A stretch of 33,743 nucleotides of DNA from NCBI GenBank assembly GCA_964452575.1, contig CAYVMN010000017.1, forward strand, positions 1 to 33,743, written 5' to 3'. Origin of the DNA: CAYVMN01 sp964452575 (GTDB taxonomy: Bacteria > Desulfobacterota > DSM-4660 > Desulfatiglandales > Desulfatiglandaceae). Both the position numbers and the translations under genes were made by a program. Numbering within the stretch: the first letter of the stretch is position 1; each line of letters starts with the position of its first letter. The notes below the pieces were generated by a model. It was given only the letters and a program-made list of their open reading frames with translations. It was not told the DNA's origin and made no database searches. Shown one piece after another: positions 8,749 through 16,793 of this stretch.

Positions 8749-10857
8749 CTAAGATATTGACATATGAAGGCGTCTGGTAGAAAGCGCAACTATGCTACTT
8801 GAAATCTTCACCAAAATCAAAAAAATAACCGCAATCTTGATCCCCCACAACGGTATCAGGATTGTCCCTGTGACGAGTGTGCCCACGGAGGCACCAAACA
8901 GATCCGCTGCGAGACAGCCGGCGGCCGGACTACTCTGCTCGCCAATGATGCCTGCAACCACTGGAAACTGGAATCCGCACAAGAGAGAGAACAGGAAGCA
9001 AAAGGCAAGAAAATACAAAGGATGAAGTTCGTTCCTGAAATAGGCAACCCAAATAAAAAACACTACCAAAAGGGACAGCAATAAGATCTCTGAGGCCATC
9101 AACCTTGAGGAATCTCTGCGTCTCCAGGTATTTCCCAATATCGCGCCTGGCAGGAGACCCAAGAGGAATGCAGTGACAATGGCACCGATTTGCAAATAGA
9201 TGTAACCGTAAATGGCTTGAAAGGCAAAGATAACGAGCATCTCGACCCCCATGGCGGTCAATCCGGTGGAAAAAAGGATATATTCTTCCCGCCTCAGTAA
9301 TACGATGTAAATAAGGCTAAGAACTGATAGGGCCACAATAAAGTATCCAGGAGATGTTGCGTATTTTGTAAACCACTCCTGGAATACTATGCTTATTAAC
9401 CTTGGCTCAAAGTCGGTGTTGATCCCTTCACCCATGTCTATTGCCTCTCTGAGTTGGCTAACTCTGTCCTCTGTCACATTTCCGTAAAAAAAGCCCTCGA
9501 TATACGAGGTCTTTATGGATTTGGATCTCAGTCTTGCTGGGATGTCCATAGACAGGTCTCCGTCACTGCAAATAAGGTAGGCCTTCTGTCCAGGTACAAA
9601 TATTACATTTCGAAAATATAACCGGGCTGTGTTGTATAAGGTTGAGATCTTTTTTTTCCGTATCTCACTCAGAAAGTTCTCCGAATACCCGACACCCATG
9701 GAGATGACCCCGTTGCCCCTCAGGGCCCTTTTGGCCAGCGAAAAAAATTCCCTGGTAAAGAACCTATTTATCTGGAACGTATCGGGATCAGGTAGATCGA
9801 TTATAATGGCATCATACCTTCGATCTGTGGTCTTGATATAACGTCTTCCATCGGTATTCTTTATTTCGAGGAAAGGGGCCTTTCTTAATATATCGAGCTC
9901 AAGGGCAGCATCCGTCAGGTATGGGTCGAGCTCGACGTAATCAACATGTGCTGGCCCATACTTGGACACCTCGGCCAGGGTTTCACCCAGGCCACCTGAG
10001 ACCAGGAGCACGTTTTCTGCCTTCTCCAACTGGCACAGAGGATAGTGAATCTTTTCTTCGCTATTTACGACATTAGAGTCCGAATAGAGTGGCGCTCCTG
10101 ATTCCCAGAAGGTGTGCTGTGGGCCTTCCCTTGATACCACAATCCTGCCATAGGGAGACTCTATATAACGAACGACATCGCCATACTGGCTGGAGAGAGT
10201 GTGTATTTCAAAGCCCCTGTTTAAGGCGTAGTAGTAAAAGAGGGGTAAGAATGCAAAGGCGAGCAAAAGAACGACATGGCTTTGGGATCTCACGAGGAGG
10301 AGCAGGGCAGTCATGATTAAGGCGCCCGAAGTAAGGGCGATGGTCGGGAAGGGCTTTAACCAGTAAACAAGTACAAAGCTGAAAAGTGCACCACCCAATA
10401 TATCTCCGATGTTGTCGGTGATATAAAGATCACCACTTTCAAAATGGCAATTGTTATAGTTCAAGACCTTCTGGGAATAGGGTAGTATGAGGCCCACAAG
10501 TAAGCAGTAAGGGGCAATAGTGATTACGATATAGAGGAAGATGGTGTAAAAACCGGGGGAAGAACCATGTATGAAAAGCATTTCCCTAAATACCCTGATC
10601 ACGATTATCTGAAAGAGGGGCCAGAAGGCGATCATGAAGACTAGCAGGGTATAGGTCTTGACTGAGGGGCGCTTGATCGCCTTTGCAAAGAGGCTGCCAA
10701 GGCCTGTCAGCAGGAGCCAGGAAAAAAGTACAAGAGAGATGGTGATTTCATTTCCGTGAAACTGGGTCAGGAATTCCCTGATGGTAAGAAGTTGTGTGGT
10801 AACTGAGGATATGCCAGTGGCGATGATGGACCAAATAATTAGGCGCCTCAGGCTCAC
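8749..10857 (-). CDS. spermidine-synthase-like methyltransferase-fold domain flanked by membrane helices
   Basis: A 702-aa fusion protein. The N-terminal part (about residues 5-210) has around seven hydrophobic helices. The middle (about 220-460) is a spermidine/spermine-synthase-type Rossmann domain with LLVSGGLGETLAE, YVELDPYLTDAA and IIDLPDPDTFQINRFFTREFF. The last 220 residues carry roughly six to seven more helices. In aminopropyltransferases the Asp of D-x-x-D-P is catalytic; here DLPDP is kept, but the polyamine-binding residues cannot be judged. It may act on another substrate, since such fused proteins are poorly characterised. Start GTG 10857 has a GAGGGGG upstream; a GTG six codons earlier is also possible. 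It lies 10-30 nt after the AMMECR1 gene, so they are probably cotranscribed. Confidence 0.82.
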   Translation of the reverse strand: MSLRRLIIWSIIATGISSVTTQLLTIREFLTQFHGNEITISLVLFSWLLLTGLGSLFAKAIKRPSVKTYTLLVFMIAFWPLFQIIVIRVFREMLFIHGSSPGFYTIFLYIVITIAPYCLLVGLILPYSQKVLNYNNCHFESGDLYITDNIGDILGGALFSFVLVYWLKPFPTIALTSGALIMTALLLLVRSQSHVVLLLAFAFLPLFYYYALNRGFEIHTLSSQYGDVVRYIESPYGRIVVSREGPQHTFWESGAPLYSDSNVVNSEEKIHYPLCQLEKAENVLLVSGGLGETLAEVSKYGPAHVDYVELDPYLTDAALELDILRKAPFLEIKNTDGRRYIKTTDRRYDAIIIDLPDPDTFQINRFFTREFFSLAKRALRGNGVISMGVGYSENFLSEIRKKKISTLYNTARLYFRNVIFVPGQKAYLICSDGDLSMDIPARLRSKSIKTSYIEGFFYGNVTEDRVSQLREAIDMGEGINTDFEPRLISIVFQEWFTKYATSPGYFIVALSVLSLIYIVLLRREEYILFSTGLTAMGVEMLVIFAFQAIYGYIYLQIGAIVTAFLLGLLPGAILGNTWRRRDSSRLMASEILLLSLLVVFFIWVAYFRNELHPLYFLAFCFLFSLLCGFQFPVVAGIIGEQSSPAAGCLAADLFGASVGTLVTGTILIPLWGIKIAVIFLILVKISSSIVALSTRRLHMSIS

Positions 10858-10884
10858 AGGCAAGCCCCCTCTCACTCAAAGGGT

Positions 10885-11679
10885 CTATTCTTCAAAGGCC
10901 TGCACCTGATAAGTGGAGACTTCGAGGCCCTTTTTTCTCCAAGCATTTCCTTTGAGGCCTGCCTTTAGACAGAGGTGGGCCAGAAACTCCTCTCTGTCCG
11001 GGAGTTGCTCCCATACCTGCGGAAGAAAGGTGGACTGGTAGAAATCCTTCTTGATTATAACACCATCTATGCCCGGCCTCAGTTTCTTCAAGAGGTCCTC
11101 AGCATCGGAGTAACGGAGAGGCTCTGGATCGGTCAGAATGCTGATCTCTATCTTGACCCTCTTCCATTCCTCCTTGGTGAGAGGGTAGAATCTTGGGTCC
11201 CTAAACGCGGCATTTATGGCATTGACCCTTATGCCTTCGATCAGAGATTCCTGGGGGATTATGTGCCCTATACATCCCCTCAAATTCCCTCCAATCGTTA
11301 GGGTCACAAAGGTGCCGCGCCGTTCATGAAACACGGAAGGTAAATCCAGATCAGGACCTTTTCCCTTACTTGAGCCAAAGAGTTCCTGCTCGATCGTGTC
11401 CCTTGCAATCTTCAGAAGGGCCTTGCCCTGTTCCTCTGTCAATTGGTCCGCGCCAGCCATTTTCCCCTCCTTCTTTCCATTTTCACGCCGTATTGAAGGA
11501 ACCGCCTTTATACGCTCCCCGGCTTTGATTTGGCTCTCACTCTCAGATCGGCCAGTTAGGGGTTGGAGCAAGACTGTGCCAAGAAAGAGTACAGATAGGG
11601 GGACAAAGACCAAGAGATAGCGTGATATCCTTTTCTGGTTCATATTCGAATTTGGCCTGGAGAGCCGGGAGGTTTTCAT
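10885..11679 (-). CDS. amrA: AMMECR1-domain protein (AmmeMemoRadiSam system protein A), membrane-anchored
   Basis: AMMECR1-family protein, function unknown even for the human homologue. The invariant hexapeptide LRGCIG is at residues 133-138, and the domain runs from about residue 80 to the end with FRDPRFYPL, KRVKIEISILTDPEPL and PGIDGVII, all family-like. Ahead of the domain is a basic N-terminus and a single hydrophobic segment (about 20-40), then a charged linker, predicting a signal anchor with the AMMECR1 domain outside the cytoplasm. The ATG at 11679 lies only a couple of bases from the predicted transcription start, so the internal ATG at 11643 (MNQKRISRY) may be the true start. It opens the amrA - synthase-like - amrS cluster. 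Confidence 0.85.
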   Translation of the reverse strand: MKTSRLSRPNSNMNQKRISRYLLVFVPLSVLFLGTVLLQPLTGRSESESQIKAGERIKAVPSIRRENGKKEGKMAGADQLTEEQGKALLKIARDTIEQELFGSSKGKGPDLDLPSVFHERRGTFVTLTIGGNLRGCIGHIIPQESLIEGIRVNAINAAFRDPRFYPLTKEEWKRVKIEISILTDPEPLRYSDAEDLLKKLRPGIDGVIIKKDFYQSTFLPQVWEQLPDREEFLAHLCLKAGLKGNAWRKKGLEVSTYQVQAFEE

Positions 11680-11687
11680 TAAGTCCT

Positions 11688-11715
11688 ATGATAGTCCAAA
11701 GGGAAGCAGAGTCAA
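11688..11715 (-). promoter_or_regulatory. sigma-70-like promoter of the amrA cluster
   Basis: On the minus strand TTGACT (-35) is followed after 16 nt by TATCAT (-10). Transcription would begin near 11681, almost on the first ATG of amrA. This implies either a leaderless transcript or use of the ATG at 11643. Confidence 0.5.
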
Positions 11716-12263
11716 CCCCGATGTCGCATAGACCCGATATTCCGCAAAATGCTGCCTTTGTTTCCTAATCAGCGTAAGTCAGTACGATTGATATATGGGT
11801 CTTTACGGACTATAATCCCGCGAAGAGGCGGGGGGCAAATGCCTTGGCATTTCGTAACAATTTGGCCCTCTGAAACCAGGGCAATGGGAGTTAAGGAAAC
11901 CCCCCATTGCTCCGGATAAACGAGAGTTCGAAAAAGGGTCAAAATGATACTGTATTTCAACTTCTTACTAATTTAGATCTCGGAATGGGCAATAGACAAC
12001 AACTCTAATTTTGGCATTTTATCTTGAATGGCTGCATGAGAGCAAGGGCGATTTAGGGCCAGAGGGGGCTAAATTGAAAACCCGGTCTGGTGCGACGTGA
12101 TGTGGATTGTTGACCGGAGAGCGGTTTGCTTGACACCCCTTTGCCTGTTTCCTATACTTCTCTACCGCAGGATCTTTTCTGGACAAGAAAGGGACCCCAC
12201 ATCATGGCCCATTGCGGGGCGGGCAGTTGCTTTGATGTGAAATCAGATCAGTGGGGGAGGCTT
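11716..12263. other. non-coding region between amrA and nth
   Basis: About 550 bases without a convincing gene. A 63-codon minus-strand frame (11769-11960) has no ribosome-binding site and no recognisable sequence. The notable content is a run of hairpins at 11817-11910, described separately. nth may start up to 138 nt earlier than annotated, in which case part of this region is coding. Confidence 0.5.
11817..11910. ncRNA. candidate structured RNA: four consecutive hairpins
   Basis: Four short inverted repeats follow one another. They are CCCGC/GCGGG (11817-11832), AAATGCC-TT-GGCATTT (11837-11852), GCCCT/AGGGC (11865-11882) and GCAATGGG/CCCATTGC (11881-11910). The last two share two bases and so compete. 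A TATAAT lies just upstream on the plus strand at 11811-11816. I could not match it to a known riboswitch or sRNA class, and the strand is undecided. Confidence 0.35.
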
Positions 12264-12905
12264 ATGGAAGGCTTGAAGAAGAAAGGTAAGAGGGCACAGG
12301 CGATCTTCGACACACTAGACCCTCTTTACACCCAGGAAAAGACTGCGCTTAAATGCAGTACACCTTTTCAACTCCTCATATCGACAATCCTTTCGGCCCA
12401 GTGTACGGATAAACAGGTCAATCAGGTCACCCAGACCCTCTTCAAGAAGTATAGTGGGCCAGAGGATTTTCTGAAAGTCCCGGTTTCTGAACTGGAAGGG
12501 GACATCCGGCCAACGGGATTTTTCAAGAACAAGGCAAGGTCTATCAAGGGATGCTGCCAGGGGTTGGTAGACAGGTACGGGGGTGAGGTCCCATCTACTA
12601 TGGAAGAGCTTCTCAAGCTGCCGGGCGTAGGGAGAAAGACCGCAAACTGCGTCCTGGGCGCAGCCTTTGACGTGCCCGGAGTAGTAGTAGATACACACGT
12701 AAAGAGGCTTTCCTGGAGATTAGGGCTTACCCAAAACCAGGACCCGGCGAGGATCGAGAAGGACCTGGAGGGGCTCCTCCCAAGGGAGATGTGGCGCCGT
12801 TTCTCTGATCTTCTCCTCTATCACGGAAGAGAAGTCTGTAAGGCAAGGAGGCCAGAGCATAACCGGTGCTCAATCTGCGAAATGTGTCCATCAAATTCAA
12901 TCTGA
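12264..12905 (+). CDS. nth: endonuclease III
   Basis: DNA glycosylase/AP lyase of base-excision repair, removing oxidised pyrimidines. The helix-hairpin-helix LPGVGRKTANCVL contains the catalytic Lys (K125) and VVDTHVKRL supplies the catalytic Asp (D143). The start ATG 12264 gives 213 aa, against 211 in E. coli, with GGGAGG just upstream; in-frame ATG codons at 12204 and 12126 would add non-homologous residues. The iron-sulfur motif is odd: the usual C-x6-C-x2-C-x5-C reads C192-x6-H199-x2-C202-x5-C208, with an extra C205. So the second ligand is His, or the extra Cys replaces it. Convergent with xth, another base-excision repair gene. Confidence 0.93.
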   Translation: MEGLKKKGKRAQAIFDTLDPLYTQEKTALKCSTPFQLLISTILSAQCTDKQVNQVTQTLFKKYSGPEDFLKVPVSELEGDIRPTGFFKNKARSIKGCCQGLVDRYGGEVPSTMEELLKLPGVGRKTANCVLGAAFDVPGVVVDTHVKRLSWRLGLTQNQDPARIEKDLEGLLPREMWRRFSDLLLYHGREVCKARRPEHNRCSICEMCPSNSI

Positions 12906-13052
12906 AACCTTTCTAGGGGAGTTTCGCCTCACACCCTGCACCAGAGTTGGCTTATGTGCTTGACGGTTGACCCTGGCATTTGGCATCTAACGAACTTATC
13001 CGTCACAGGGCATGTCGCACCGGGGCAGACTTGACACAAGTTCTAAGATCTA

Positions 13053-13085
13053 GGCCTATGAGGACGTCATGTGTCCACATAGGCC
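13053..13085. other. strong hairpin between nth and xth
   Basis: GGCCTATG pairs perfectly with CATAGGCC; inside, after an A-A mismatch, GGAC pairs with GTCC around a 7-nt loop. The total is 12 bp in 33 nt. It lies between two convergent genes but has no T run on either side, so a standard intrinsic terminator is not supported. It could stabilise the 3' end of one of the transcripts. Confidence 0.5.
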
Positions 13086-13191
13086 GCGAGAGGTCCATTG
13101 TAAGGCTGGCATTATAGGTGGGGTTGTCAAGGCCACAAGCGAGAAAAGGCAGAGTGATGATGTGAGGCAGGATTGTTGCGAGGGATTGGGA

Positions 13192-13968
13192 TTAAGAGTT
13201 AAGGTTGAATTCCGCCATAAGGAAGGTATGATCTGATGGCCTATCAAGGACCCTGGGTCCGGTGTCGATCCATGCGGCAGTGGATCTTTCCGCCAACGGC
13301 GCTGTTGCCAGGATATAGTCGATACGCCAGCCCATTTTTCGTTTGAATGCCCTGGGAATTCTGTAATCCCAAAAGGTGTAGTGGCCTCCTCCTGGCTCAT
13401 GTTTTCGGAAGACGTCTACAAGCCCCCAGTCCAGGAGGTTACGGATCAGGGCCTGCTCATCTGGATGAAACCCCACTTCTCCCCTGAGGGCATCAGGATC
13501 AAATACGTCAATGGTTTCAAGCGCAACATTGAGATCTCCGGCTAACAAGATGGGCATATTGGAATCATATTCGTTCTTGATAAAGGAAAAGAGATCTGCG
13601 AGCCACTTAAGTTTGTACCCAAACTTTTCAGTCCCCGGGGCAAATCCCTGGGGTACGTACACATTTATCACTGATATTGTGGCTATCCTGGCAGAGATGA
13701 GACGGGCCTCCTCGTAATCCCTGCCGTAGAGACCTCTTCGGGTTTCATAAAGGGGCGTCTTGCTTAAAATGGCGACACCATTATAGGACTTTTGGCCAAA
13801 GAAGATGCTATAGTAGCCCATATCTTGAAACTCGTTTGCCGGAAAGTCTCTGTCCTGGACCTTGGTCTCTTGAAGGCACAAGACATCCGGCTGGATCTTA
13901 TCCAGCCAGTTGGTAATAATGGGGAGTCTGGCGCGGATGGAATTGGTATTGAATGTTGATAAGAGCAT
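13192..13968 (-). CDS. xth: exodeoxyribonuclease III
   Basis: Exonuclease III-type AP endonuclease (EEP superfamily) of base-excision repair, 258 aa as usual for the family. Motifs in order: STFNTNSIRAR at the N-terminus (family consensus W-N-V-N-G-I-R-A, here F-N-T-N-S-I), CLQETKVQD with the metal-binding Glu, ILLAGDLNVAL with the catalytic Asp/Asn, WRIDYILAT, and the final DRPSDHTFLMAEF with the catalytic Asp-His. The ATG at 13968 is preceded by GTGAGGACC, an acceptable ribosome-binding site. It is convergent with nth, about 290 nt away. Whether the N-terminal substitutions matter is unknown. Confidence 0.92.
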   Translation of the reverse strand: MLLSTFNTNSIRARLPIITNWLDKIQPDVLCLQETKVQDRDFPANEFQDMGYYSIFFGQKSYNGVAILSKTPLYETRRGLYGRDYEEARLISARIATISVINVYVPQGFAPGTEKFGYKLKWLADLFSFIKNEYDSNMPILLAGDLNVALETIDVFDPDALRGEVGFHPDEQALIRNLLDWGLVDVFRKHEPGGGHYTFWDYRIPRAFKRKMGWRIDYILATAPLAERSTAAWIDTGPRVLDRPSDHTFLMAEFNLNS

Positions 13969-14618
13969 ATGGTCCTCACCGCTCTCAATTGGGGGTTTTG
14001 GGGTAGAGAATAGCCGGGTCGGGCGGAAATGTCCACAGCCGACCTGGCCTTTGACAATCTAAGGGGAGATAAGGCGAGGGCTGCGTACCCCACCGTGGCT
14101 CCTTATGGAAGGAAATCTCATGGATATGAAGATCTTGGTCATTACTGCCCTGAGCATGGTCCTATCCACACATTAACTGGGCGAGATCTCTATATGCCAT
14201 TCATAATACTGGGAAAGGCCCGGAACTGCTCACCTGGAAAAACAGGCCGGATAACCTTTATATGAGGTTTTGGGCACGTACTGAGCTCTGTCCTATTGGG
14301 GTTTTTGGGGGTGGCCTTCGGTCTTGCACTCGACCGATTAGAGGGAATTGAGGCAGTAAGGGATGAACTGACATCCTGGCTCATGATCGGCTTTGGGATC
14401 GCCTATGATCCCTATCTTGATGCATGCTGCTGCAGATGGAAAGGTATGTCCACGCCCTGGCAGGGCGATCATCGCGATATCGGGATTGAGCATTGAGGCC
14501 TTTGAGTTGTGAATGAGGGGCGGATGGCCCCTTATAGGCCCTGTTGACCCATGGAGAGCCGGGTGACAGGAGGCCAGTGGAGAATTTCATGGCAAGTTAG
14601 AACAAAGGAGAATAGGCA
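13969..14618. other. 650-base region without an intact gene
   Basis: This region lies between the divergent xth and lipoprotein genes. No intact gene is convincing on either strand. Fragments that look protein-coding (14120-14512) are listed separately as a possible pseudogene. The lipoprotein promoter should lie in the last 100 bases, but I see no clear one. Confidence 0.5.
14120..14512 (+). pseudogene. possible decayed gene (membrane-protein remnant)
   Basis: Three pieces suggest a broken reading frame. A GGAAGGAAA site precedes a short frame at 14120-14176 that reads like the start of a signal peptide (MDMKILVITALSMVLS) and then stops. A frame from 14266 reads LLGFLGVAFGLALDRLEG and LTSWLMIGFGIAYDPY, membrane-like with coding-like codons. 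A +1 shift near 14420 then continues as AIIAISGLSIEAFEL to a stop at 14512. No homologue is recognised. Chance cannot be excluded. Confidence 0.25.
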
Positions 14619-15269
14619 ATGAGAGAAATAGATAAGGTTTTCGCGCGGGCTTTGGTCGTTATCTTAGTTTCCACATTCCTGGTATCATGCGCTTCCATCC
14701 CGGATCTTAGAGTGAATTACCAGCTCCCACCCAGATCTGATCAGCTAAAGGGCAACAAGGTGATTCTAAAGATCGAGGATGCACGCAAGGCCAAGGAGGT
14801 CTTGGGCCAGGGGGCAAAAAAGGAGTTAGAGGGTTTTTCAGGTAACTTCTCTCTCAGTGTGGCCGATTACAAGGAAAAGGGGTTCAAGATCGGGATTTTT
14901 GATGTGCCTAGTATGCTGAGAGAGGTCTTTCAGAGGAAATTGGAGAACCTTGGCCTGAAAGTTCAATTCGGGGAATCGCGTGAAAGGCCGCACTTATTCA
15001 TCGTTTTAAAGGAATTTTTACTTGACCGGGAGGGGAAGAAATGGGTGGCTAGGATGAGCTACGAGGGCAAGCTAGTGACGAATGCAGGGTTCATGGCCAG
15101 TCAGGCAATCAACGGCCAGGCCGAGCGTTATGAGCTACTTGGAAGGGAAGAGGCAGATGTCGCCCTTGGAGAGATTCTCACAGACCTTGTCAACAGGCTG
15201 GATGTGGTAATGCTCTTTCAGAAGGTTGGTCTCGGAAGTGCTCATCTGAGACTCCCTTCCAAAAAGTAA
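14619..15269 (+). CDS. YajG-like outer-membrane-type lipoprotein
   Basis: Predicted lipoprotein of 216 aa. A basic N-terminus and a hydrophobic stretch end in the lipobox LVSC at about residue 24, followed by Ala-Ser, which does not signal inner-membrane retention. The mature part (an extended strand, then VILKIEDAR, then a helix with MLREVFQRKLENLGLKV, then FIVLKEF and a final VNRLDVVMLF) follows the general layout of E. coli YajG, whose function is poorly known; this assignment is by architecture and moderate. The ribosome-binding site AAAGGAG is well placed. rimO starts 21 nt downstream, so the pair may be cotranscribed. Confidence 0.75.
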   Translation: MREIDKVFARALVVILVSTFLVSCASIPDLRVNYQLPPRSDQLKGNKVILKIEDARKAKEVLGQGAKKELEGFSGNFSLSVADYKEKGFKIGIFDVPSMLREVFQRKLENLGLKVQFGESRERPHLFIVLKEFLLDREGKKWVARMSYEGKLVTNAGFMASQAINGQAERYELLGREEADVALGEILTDLVNRLDVVMLFQKVGLGSAHLRLPSKK

Positions 15270-15290
15270 GGAGGCCGAAAAAACGAGGAT

Positions 15291-16646
15291 TTGGTATTGG
15301 GATTATCTGTGGGCACAAGAGAGAGGGTATTCTTGATAAGTCTTGGATGTGCCAAGAACCTGGTTGACAGTGAGCACATGTTAGGCCTTCTCAACTCGAG
15401 GGGTTTTGAGCTGGCCTCCCGGATTGAAGATGCGGGAATAGCCGTAGTGAACACCTGTGGTTTCATCCAAGGTGCCGTGGAGGAAGCCATTGACACCATA
15501 CTGGAGGTGGCTGAGTTCAAGCGAAAGGGGAGTTTGAAAACGCTCCTGGTTACAGGCTGTTTTGTGCAACGCTACGGCTATAAACTGAGAAAGGAGATTC
15601 CGGAGGTGGATGTGTGGCTTGGGACGGGAGAGATCCATCGGATAGCAGATATAATCGAAGATGAAGCTCCTGGCGAGTCTATCCCATTTCTCTTGAGCAG
15701 GCCTACCTATTTGGCTGATCATTCTGTCCCGAGGATTCAGACGACCCCGTTTTACACTGCCTATCTGCGAATTGCCGACGGGTGCTCCCATGGGTGTTCC
15801 TATTGTACTATTCCTGCCCTTAGAGGGCCGTTCAGGAGTAGGGGCCTGGATTCCCTGATCATTGAGGCAGAAAGGCTGGTGGGAGGGGGCGTGAAAGAAC
15901 TCAACTTGGTGGCTCAAGACTCTACTATGTACGGAAAAGACCTTGAGGGAGAGAAAAGCCTAGAAGACCTGCTGGAGAAATTAGTTGCCGTAAAGGGGAT
16001 AGCGTGGATTCGTCTCTTATACTGTCACCCTCACAGGGTTTCTGATCGACTGCTGGAACTGATCGATTCGGTAGAGGCCATCTGCCCCTACCTTGACATT
16101 CCCCTGCAGCACGTAAACCCAGAGATCCTGAAGGCCATGGGGAGGGAATCGGAGGGGAGAGACGCATGGGACCTGATAGATAAGATAAGGTCCAGGAGCC
16201 GGCGAATAGGCCTGAGGACAAGTCTTATGGTAGGCTTCCCTGGGGAGACAGAAAGGATCTTCTACGAACTTTGTGATTTTGTAAGGCTTGCCCAATTCGA
16301 CCACCTGGGGGCGTTTATCTTCAGCCGGGAGGAAGGGACGCGGGCTGCCCGACTCAGGCCTACAATAGATAGGGCAGAGGCAGAAAGGCGACTGGACGAA
16401 CTGATGAATATCCAGGCAGGGGTTTCGACACAGATCAACCTGCGGATGGTGGGTGAGACCTTGCCAGTCCTGATTGAGGGGATAAGCCCTGAGACAGGTT
16501 TTTTGCTAAAGGGGAGGAGCGCAACAATGGCGCCAGATGTGGATTCGCAGGTCCTGATCAACAAGGGAGAGGGGGCGGCGGGCGAGATCATGCCGGTCCG
16601 GATAACTGGGGCCTATCCATATGACCTGATCGGGGAGATTATTTGA
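15291..16646 (+). CDS. rimO: ribosomal protein uS12 methylthiotransferase RimO
   Basis: Radical SAM methylthiotransferase that modifies Asp88 (E. coli numbering) of ribosomal protein S12. It has the three-part architecture of the MiaB/RimO family: an N-terminal UPF0004 domain with SLGCAKNLVDSEHMLG, VVNTCGFI and VTGCFVQR, which hold the three Cys of the auxiliary cluster; a radical SAM core with ADGCSHGCSYCTIP (C-x3-C-x2-C) near residue 165; and a C-terminal TRAM domain. The CAKNLVDSE and CTIPALRGPFRSR motifs favour RimO over MiaB. The start is ambiguous: TTG 15291 or TTG 15297, with GAGG at 15285-15288 suiting the second better. It is probably coupled to the lipoprotein gene upstream. Confidence 0.94.
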   Translation: MVLGLSVGTRERVFLISLGCAKNLVDSEHMLGLLNSRGFELASRIEDAGIAVVNTCGFIQGAVEEAIDTILEVAEFKRKGSLKTLLVTGCFVQRYGYKLRKEIPEVDVWLGTGEIHRIADIIEDEAPGESIPFLLSRPTYLADHSVPRIQTTPFYTAYLRIADGCSHGCSYCTIPALRGPFRSRGLDSLIIEAERLVGGGVKELNLVAQDSTMYGKDLEGEKSLEDLLEKLVAVKGIAWIRLLYCHPHRVSDRLLELIDSVEAICPYLDIPLQHVNPEILKAMGRESEGRDAWDLIDKIRSRSRRIGLRTSLMVGFPGETERIFYELCDFVRLAQFDHLGAFIFSREEGTRAARLRPTIDRAEAERRLDELMNIQAGVSTQINLRMVGETLPVLIEGISPETGFLLKGRSATMAPDVDSQVLINKGEGAAGEIMPVRITGAYPYDLIGEII

Positions 16647-16793
16647 ATAGGGGAGATAAGGCAATTAAGGTTGTAAAATCATAATGCCTGGATTATTATC
16701 AAGGACGCAACAAGGCCAGGCCTCCGCCTTTTGTTGGAGTCCAACACGTTGGCGAACACGATTAAGTGGACACTTGGGTTTTTCAGATAGATT

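Noticed and set aside
11769..11960. 63-codon minus-strand frame between amrA and nth
   Set aside because: It has no ribosome-binding site and no recognisable sequence, and it runs through the hairpin cluster, so it is probably chance.
13031..13043. ACTTG-ACA-CAAGT inverted repeat as an operator
   Set aside because: The arms are only 5 bp and it lies in a convergent gap where no promoter is expected.
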